A stretch of DNA of 17,803 nt from an uncultured Collinsella sp. (GTDB lineage: Bacteria; Actinomycetota; Coriobacteriia; Coriobacteriales; Coriobacteriaceae). The translations under genes were made by a program, and so were the position numbers. Within the stretch, counting starts at the first letter, position 1, and every line of letters starts with the position of its first letter. The DNA is taken from assembly GCA_900554495.1 (NCBI GenBank), contig USHR01000014.1, positions 1 to 17,803 of the forward strand. The letters are read 5' to 3'. The notes under the pieces are model-generated. The model ran no database searches, was not told the origin of the DNA, and saw only the letters and a list, made by a program, of their open reading frames with translations. This document shows, piece by piece, positions 14,597 to 17,803 of this stretch.

Positions 14597-14603
14597 AGGA
14601 GGG
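14597..14603 (+). promoter_or_regulatory. Ribosome-binding site of recA
   Basis: AGGAGGG lies 6 nt before the ATG at 14610. It rules out an upstream in-frame TTG at 14589, which precedes the site and would translate through it. Confidence 0.9.
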
Positions 14604-14609
14604 CTATTC

Positions 14610-15758
14610 ATGGCCAAGAATTCAGGTCCCGTACGTACCGTTCATGCTCGCACGACGGGTAAAGAGCGCGATGAGATGATCGCCACCACCAAGGCCGAGA
14701 TCGAGAAGAAATTCGGCCAGGGTTCCATCATGAGGTACGGCGACGGTGGTCCCGAGCTCGAGGTCGAGGCCATTCCCACGGGCGCCCTGGCCCTCGATGC
14801 CGCGCTGGGTATCGGCGGCGTGCCGCGCGGCCGTATCGTCGAGATCTACGGTCCTGAGTCCTCCGGTAAGACGACGCTTTCGCTCGAGATCCTGGCCGAG
14901 GCCCAGGCAATGGGTGGCGTTGTGGCATTTATCGATGCCGAGCACGCGCTTGATCCCACGTATGCCGCGCGCATCGGCGTGGATATCGACGAGGTGCTCA
15001 TTTCCCAGCCCGACACGGGCGAGCAGGCGCTCGAGATTGTTGACATGCTCGTGCGTTCCGGCGCCATCGATGCCATCGTCGTCGACTCCGTCGCCGCGCT
15101 GACCCCGCGTGCCGAGATCGAGGGAGAAATCGGCGATACTACGGTCGGTCTTCAGGCTCGCCTGATGAGCCAGGCGCTCCGCAAGCTCGCCGGCTCGCTG
15201 TCCAAGTCCAACACGACGTGCATCTTCATTAACCAGCTGCGTGAGAAGATCGGCGTCATGTTCGGCAACCCCGAGACTACGACGGGCGGCCGCGCCCTTA
15301 AGTTCTTCTCTTCGGTGCGTATCGACATTCGCCGTATCGACAGCATTAAGCTTAAGGACGAGGTTATCGGTAACCGCGTGCGCGCCAAGGTCGTTAAGAA
15401 CAAGGTGGCAGCTCCGTTCCGTTCTGCTGAGTTCGACATCATGTACGGTACGGGCATCTCTAAGGAGGGCTCGATTCTGGACATGGCTGTCGAGTGCGGC
15501 ATTTGCAAGAAGATGGGCTCCTGGTTTGCCTATGGCGAGGATAAGCTCGGCAACGGTCGCGAGGCCGCCAAGGCGTTCCTGCGCGAACACCCCGATTGTG
15601 CCGACGAGATTGAGCATAAGGTCCGCCTTGCCTGTGGACTTGAGTTTGATGACGATGCTCCGTCCGAGGTCGAGCTGACCGATCAGCCTGCGCCTGAGGA
15701 GTTTGACGAGCTTTACGCCATCGATGGTTCCGCCATGCTCGATGATGACGACGAGTAG
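14610..15758 (+). CDS. recA: Recombinase RecA
   Basis: ATP-dependent strand-exchange protein and co-protease for LexA. Seen here: N-terminal polymerisation segment with KKFGQGSIMRYGD (33-45), Walker A GPESSGKT (81-88), the IDAEHALDPTYA block, Walker B-like IDAIVVDSVAALTPRAE, the L2/DNA-binding stretch NQLREKIGVMFGNPETTTGG, and FFSSVRIDIRR. The C-terminal domain ends in an acidic tail (DDDDE), which tempers DNA binding in this family. With the ATG at 14610 the protein has 382 residues. The N-terminus before the core is about 20 residues longer than in E. coli RecA (TTGKERDEM region). It is controlled by the SOS-type promoter and followed 11 nt later by recX, its modulator. Confidence 0.98.
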   Translation: MAKNSGPVRTVHARTTGKERDEMIATTKAEIEKKFGQGSIMRYGDGGPELEVEAIPTGALALDAALGIGGVPRGRIVEIYGPESSGKTTLSLEILAEAQAMGGVVAFIDAEHALDPTYAARIGVDIDEVLISQPDTGEQALEIVDMLVRSGAIDAIVVDSVAALTPRAEIEGEIGDTTVGLQARLMSQALRKLAGSLSKSNTTCIFINQLREKIGVMFGNPETTTGGRALKFFSSVRIDIRRIDSIKLKDEVIGNRVRAKVVKNKVAAPFRSAEFDIMYGTGISKEGSILDMAVECGICKKMGSWFAYGEDKLGNGREAAKAFLREHPDCADEIEHKVRLACGLEFDDDAPSEVELTDQPAPEEFDELYAIDGSAMLDDDDE

Positions 15759-15769
15759 CGGTTACGCTC

Positions 15770-16462
15770 ATGTCGTATACGGTGACCGAGGCCACGGTCG
15801 TCTTTCCCGATAAGAAGGCGGCCTCCTCGTTCTCGAGCGGGTATGCGTCCAAAAAGCCTTGCGCACATATCGATTGTGAGCTTGAGGGCGGTTTTGAGCG
15901 GTCCATTTGGATTCCCGTGCGGGTCGCGCGGCTGTATGTCAAAAACCGCCCCGATCTTCCCTGTGATTGGGACAACTTTCGTGAGGCGGTGCAGCTCATC
16001 GAGCGTAAATGTGCACTTACCATGGTGACCGAGATGCTATCGCGCCGCGACCATGCGACGGGTGAGGTCTGTGACAAGCTGGCTCGCTACGGCTTTCACC
16101 AGCCCGCGATCGATTTCGCCGTCGAGCGCGCCACCGAGTATCACTTTTTAGACGAGAACCGCTTTTGCTCGTACTTTATCGAGGAGCGCAAGCGGCGCGG
16201 TTGGGGACAGCGCAAAATCGAGACCGAGCTCAAGCGCCGTCATGTCGTGCTCGATGACATTCCCGGTTATCCCGAGGATTATTTTGCCGTCGAAGACGAT
16301 TTGGCGCGTGCGTCAGCCCTGCTCGCCAAGCGACGTGTTCCAGAGACGCGCGGATTCGAAAAACTGGTTCGGTTTTTGATGGGCAAGGGCTTCTCGTATC
16401 ACATCGCAGCCGATGCCGTTAAGGCACGTCTCGATGCCGAACGCGAGAAATGTGCGGTTTAG
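15770..16462 (+). CDS. recX: Regulatory protein RecX
   Basis: RecX binds RecA filaments and limits or modulates their activity. The three-helix repeat architecture is recognisable: ALTMVTEMLSRRDHATGEVCDKL with ARYGF, then YHFLDENRFCSYFIEERKRRGWGQRKIETELKRR (two blocks with the conserved D-RF and G-I-EL pattern), and a last repeat ending in MGKGFSYHIAADAVK. The first ~75 residues precede the repeats and are less conserved. At 230 residues it is longer than E. coli RecX and similar to other Gram-positive forms. Its ATG lies 11 nt after recA but has no visible Shine-Dalgarno, so it may rely on coupling to recA, or the true start may be different. The recA-recX order makes the call firm. Confidence 0.9.
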   Translation: MSYTVTEATVVFPDKKAASSFSSGYASKKPCAHIDCELEGGFERSIWIPVRVARLYVKNRPDLPCDWDNFREAVQLIERKCALTMVTEMLSRRDHATGEVCDKLARYGFHQPAIDFAVERATEYHFLDENRFCSYFIEERKRRGWGQRKIETELKRRHVVLDDIPGYPEDYFAVEDDLARASALLAKRRVPETRGFEKLVRFLMGKGFSYHIAADAVKARLDAEREKCAV

Positions 16463-16475
16463 GCGTATGCGTTTT

Positions 16476-16525
16476 GTGGCCCTGCCGTTCACCGTGTTTT
16501 AGCCGCCGTGCTGGGGCCATTTATT
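16476..16525 (+). terminator. Weak candidate terminator after recX
   Basis: TGGCCC (16477-16482) can pair with GGGCCA (16514-16519) around a loop of about 31 nt, followed by T-rich TTTATTT. The loop is large, and the T-run overlaps the next promoter's -35, so this is a tentative call. Confidence 0.35.
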
Positions 16526-16553
16526 TGACAGTTGTTGTGGTTCAACGTACGAT
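16525..16553 (+). promoter_or_regulatory. Promoter of rny
   Basis: TTGACA (16525-16530) is a perfect -35. A 17-bp spacer leads to TACGAT (16548-16553) as -10. Transcription should start near 16560, giving a leader of about 160 nt before rny. Confidence 0.85.
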
Positions 16554-16564
16554 AAACACTGTCA
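16526..16564. repeat. Inverted repeat flanking the rny promoter
   Basis: TGACAGT (16526-16532), overlapping the -35, and its reverse complement ACTGTCA (16558-16564), at the expected start site, are 32 bp apart, about three helical turns. The placement suggests a split operator, but this could be chance. Confidence 0.5.
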
Positions 16565-16582
16565 TTTGCTTTGTGATATGTG

Positions 16583-16697
16583 CTCATCTGTGATGAGTTT
16601 GTTTATATGTTTATCTGTATCCGACCCGCATAAGCTGCGCCCATATTACTCAAATGTCGCGAGCCGTTCGTAAGGACGGTTCGCTTTGTTGTGTAAC
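16583..16697 (+). promoter_or_regulatory. Hairpins in the rny leader, possible attenuator
   Basis: Hairpin 1: CTCATC (16583-16588), loop TGT, GATGAG (16592-16597), followed by TTTGTTTA. Hairpin 2: GCGAGCCGT (16659-16667) with ACGGTTCGC (16676-16684), nine pairs including one G-U, followed by TTTGTTG. Both sit between the promoter and the ribosome-binding site AAAAAGGAG (16706-16714) of rny. A stem plus T-rich tract resembles a weak terminator, so attenuation or RNase feedback is possible. This is inference. Confidence 0.4.
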
Positions 16698-16719
16698 GAA
16701 TCCATAAAAAGGAGTGAGC

Positions 16720-17803
16720 ATGCCTATCATCGCAGCGCTCGTTGGCATCGTTTTGGGTGCCATCGCCGCCATTGCCTACATGCGCACCGCCAAGCAGGGT
16801 AGTCTTCACGAGGCCGACGAAAAGATCCAGTCGGCACACGCACAGGCTGAGTCCCTGATCGGTGATGCTAAGCGTCAGGCCGAGACCCTCAAAAAAGAGG
16901 CTCTGCTCGAGGCTAAAGAGGAGATCATCAAGAACAAGCAGGCCGCCGAGGCTGAGGACAAGCAGCGTAAGAGCGAGATTCGTACGCTCGAGAACCGTGT
17001 GATGCAGCGCGAGGAGTCCCTCGATCGCCGCAACGACGCTCTCGACAAGCGTGAGCACCAGCTGTCCAGCCAGGCCGGTCAGGTCGAGAAACGCTCCCGC
17101 GAGCTTGAGGAGCTCTGCGCCAAGCAGACCTCCGAGCTCGAGCGTATCGCCGACCTGACCCGCGAGGACGCCCACAAGGAGCTCCTCGATAAGGTTCGCG
17201 GTGAGGTCACCCACGAGGCTGCCACGATCATTCGCGAGTCCGAGCAGCAGGTTCGCGCCGAGTGCCACAAGACCGCCCAAGAGATTCTGTCCCTGGCGAT
17301 TCAGCGCTGCGCTGCCGACCACACTGCCGAGGTCACCGTTACCTCCGTGCACATTCCCTCTGATGACCTCAAGGGCCGTATCATCGGTCGCGAGGGTCGC
17401 AACATCCGGACCTTCGAGCAGGTTTCCGGCGTCAACCTCGTGATCGACGACACGCCCGAGACTGTCGTTCTTTCGAGCTTCGACCCGGTCCGTCGTGAGA
17501 CCGCCCGTGTTGCCCTCGAGAACCTCATCGCCGACGGCCGCATTCACCCCGCCCGCATCGAGGAGATGTATCACAAGGCGGCCGACCTGGTTCAGCAGCG
17601 CGTGCGCGAGGCTGGCGAGCAGGCTGCCTTCGATACCGGTATTCACGACCTGCACCCCGAGATCGTTAAGACCCTTGGTGCCCTGCGCTACCGTACTTCG
17701 TTTGGTCAGAACGTGCTTCAGCACTCCCTCGAAGTCTCTGACCTGTGTGGCGTGATGGCTTCCGAGCTTGGCCTGGACGTTGTGACCGCCAAGCGCGCCG
17801 GCC
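16720..17803 (+). CDS. rny: Ribonuclease Y, partial at the window edge
   Basis: Membrane-anchored endoribonuclease that starts mRNA decay in many Gram-positives. Seen in order: an N-terminal transmembrane segment (residues about 2-21, IIAALVGIVLGAIAAIAYM), a long charged coiled coil (about 25-200, rich in Glu, Lys, Arg and Gln), a KH domain with GRIIGREGRN (GREG at 223-226), and the beginning of the HD hydrolase domain, with the first metal-binding His335 in LQHSLEV. The window stops after 361 complete codons, just before the expected HD pair; full proteins are about 510-520 residues. The ATG is fixed by AAAAAGGAG 5 nt upstream. It has its own promoter and a structured leader. The recA-rny order also occurs in Firmicutes. 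Confidence 0.96.
   Translation, partial: MPIIAALVGIVLGAIAAIAYMRTAKQGSLHEADEKIQSAHAQAESLIGDAKRQAETLKKEALLEAKEEIIKNKQAAEAEDKQRKSEIRTLENRVMQREESLDRRNDALDKREHQLSSQAGQVEKRSRELEELCAKQTSELERIADLTREDAHKELLDKVRGEVTHEAATIIRESEQQVRAECHKTAQEILSLAIQRCAADHTAEVTVTSVHIPSDDLKGRIIGREGRNIRTFEQVSGVNLVIDDTPETVVLSSFDPVRRETARVALENLIADGRIHPARIEEMYHKAADLVQQRVREAGEQAAFDTGIHDLHPEIVKTLGALRYRTSFGQNVLQHSLEVSDLCGVMASELGLDVVTAKRAG

Noticed and set aside
14589..14609. Upstream TTG start adding seven residues to RecA
   Set aside because: It would place the start ahead of the AGGAGGG ribosome-binding site; the ATG at 14610 has ideal spacing.
1..17803. Defence system, prophage, CRISPR array or biosynthetic cluster
   Set aside because: All sizeable open frames on the + strand are accounted for by conserved housekeeping genes; no direct-repeat arrays, integrases or toxin-antitoxin pairs were seen.

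Overview
The window is GC-rich, with strong G/C preference at third codon positions, and almost every gene lies on the + strand. The gene order (dgkA-era-recO, rpsO-pnp, then ftsK-rodZ-like-yajQ-rimO-pgsA-cinA-recA-recX-rny) is the housekeeping order of Gram-positive bacteria. The Gram-positive SOS operator (CGAAC-N4-GTTCG), RNase J together with RNase Y, and the coding style suggest a high-GC Gram-positive of the class Coriobacteriia, possibly Collinsella-like. That placement is inference from gene content, not from a search. The first 47 bases are not biological: they are an Illumina Nextera i7 adapter with its index and the Tn5 mosaic end, joined to genomic DNA inside dgkA.

Layout. (1) 1-47 adapter; 49-378 5'-truncated dgkA (lipid kinase), then era (ribosome-assembly GTPase) and recO (recombination mediator) in a close-packed operon. 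(2) 2233-5100: rpsO (S15) with its own likely promoter, a structured leader and a terminator, then pnp (PNPase) preceded by three consecutive hairpins and followed by a terminator. (3) 5100-14385: a likely operon of about 9 kb with gaps of 27 nt or less: rnj (RNase J), ftsK (DNA translocase), a RodZ-like membrane HTH protein with an Arg/Gly-rich linker, yajQ, rimO, pgsA and a short cinA, closed by a 10-bp perfect hairpin. (4) 14386-16525: an array of TTTGGTC motifs about 11 bp apart, a recA promoter with an SOS box in its spacer, recA and recX. (5) 16525-17803: a near-consensus promoter flanked by an inverted repeat, a hairpin-rich leader, and rny (RNase Y), which runs off the right end of the window.

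How they work together. Three enzymes of RNA decay (PNPase, RNase J, RNase Y) sit within 15 kb, next to ribosome-related genes (era, rpsO, rimO), chromosome segregation and envelope genes (ftsK, rodZ-like, pgsA, dgkA), and the recombination set recO-recA-recX. No gene-free stretch exceeds 300 bp; the longest (5046-5296, 14353-14609, 16463-16719) each hold regulatory sequence. I found no tRNA, rRNA, CRISPR array, transposon, phage gene or clearly novel multi-gene system. The parts most worth a second look are the adapter, the 11-bp-phased array before recA, the leaders of rpsO, pnp and rny, the RG-rich linker of the RodZ-like protein, and the altered Era GTPase motifs.
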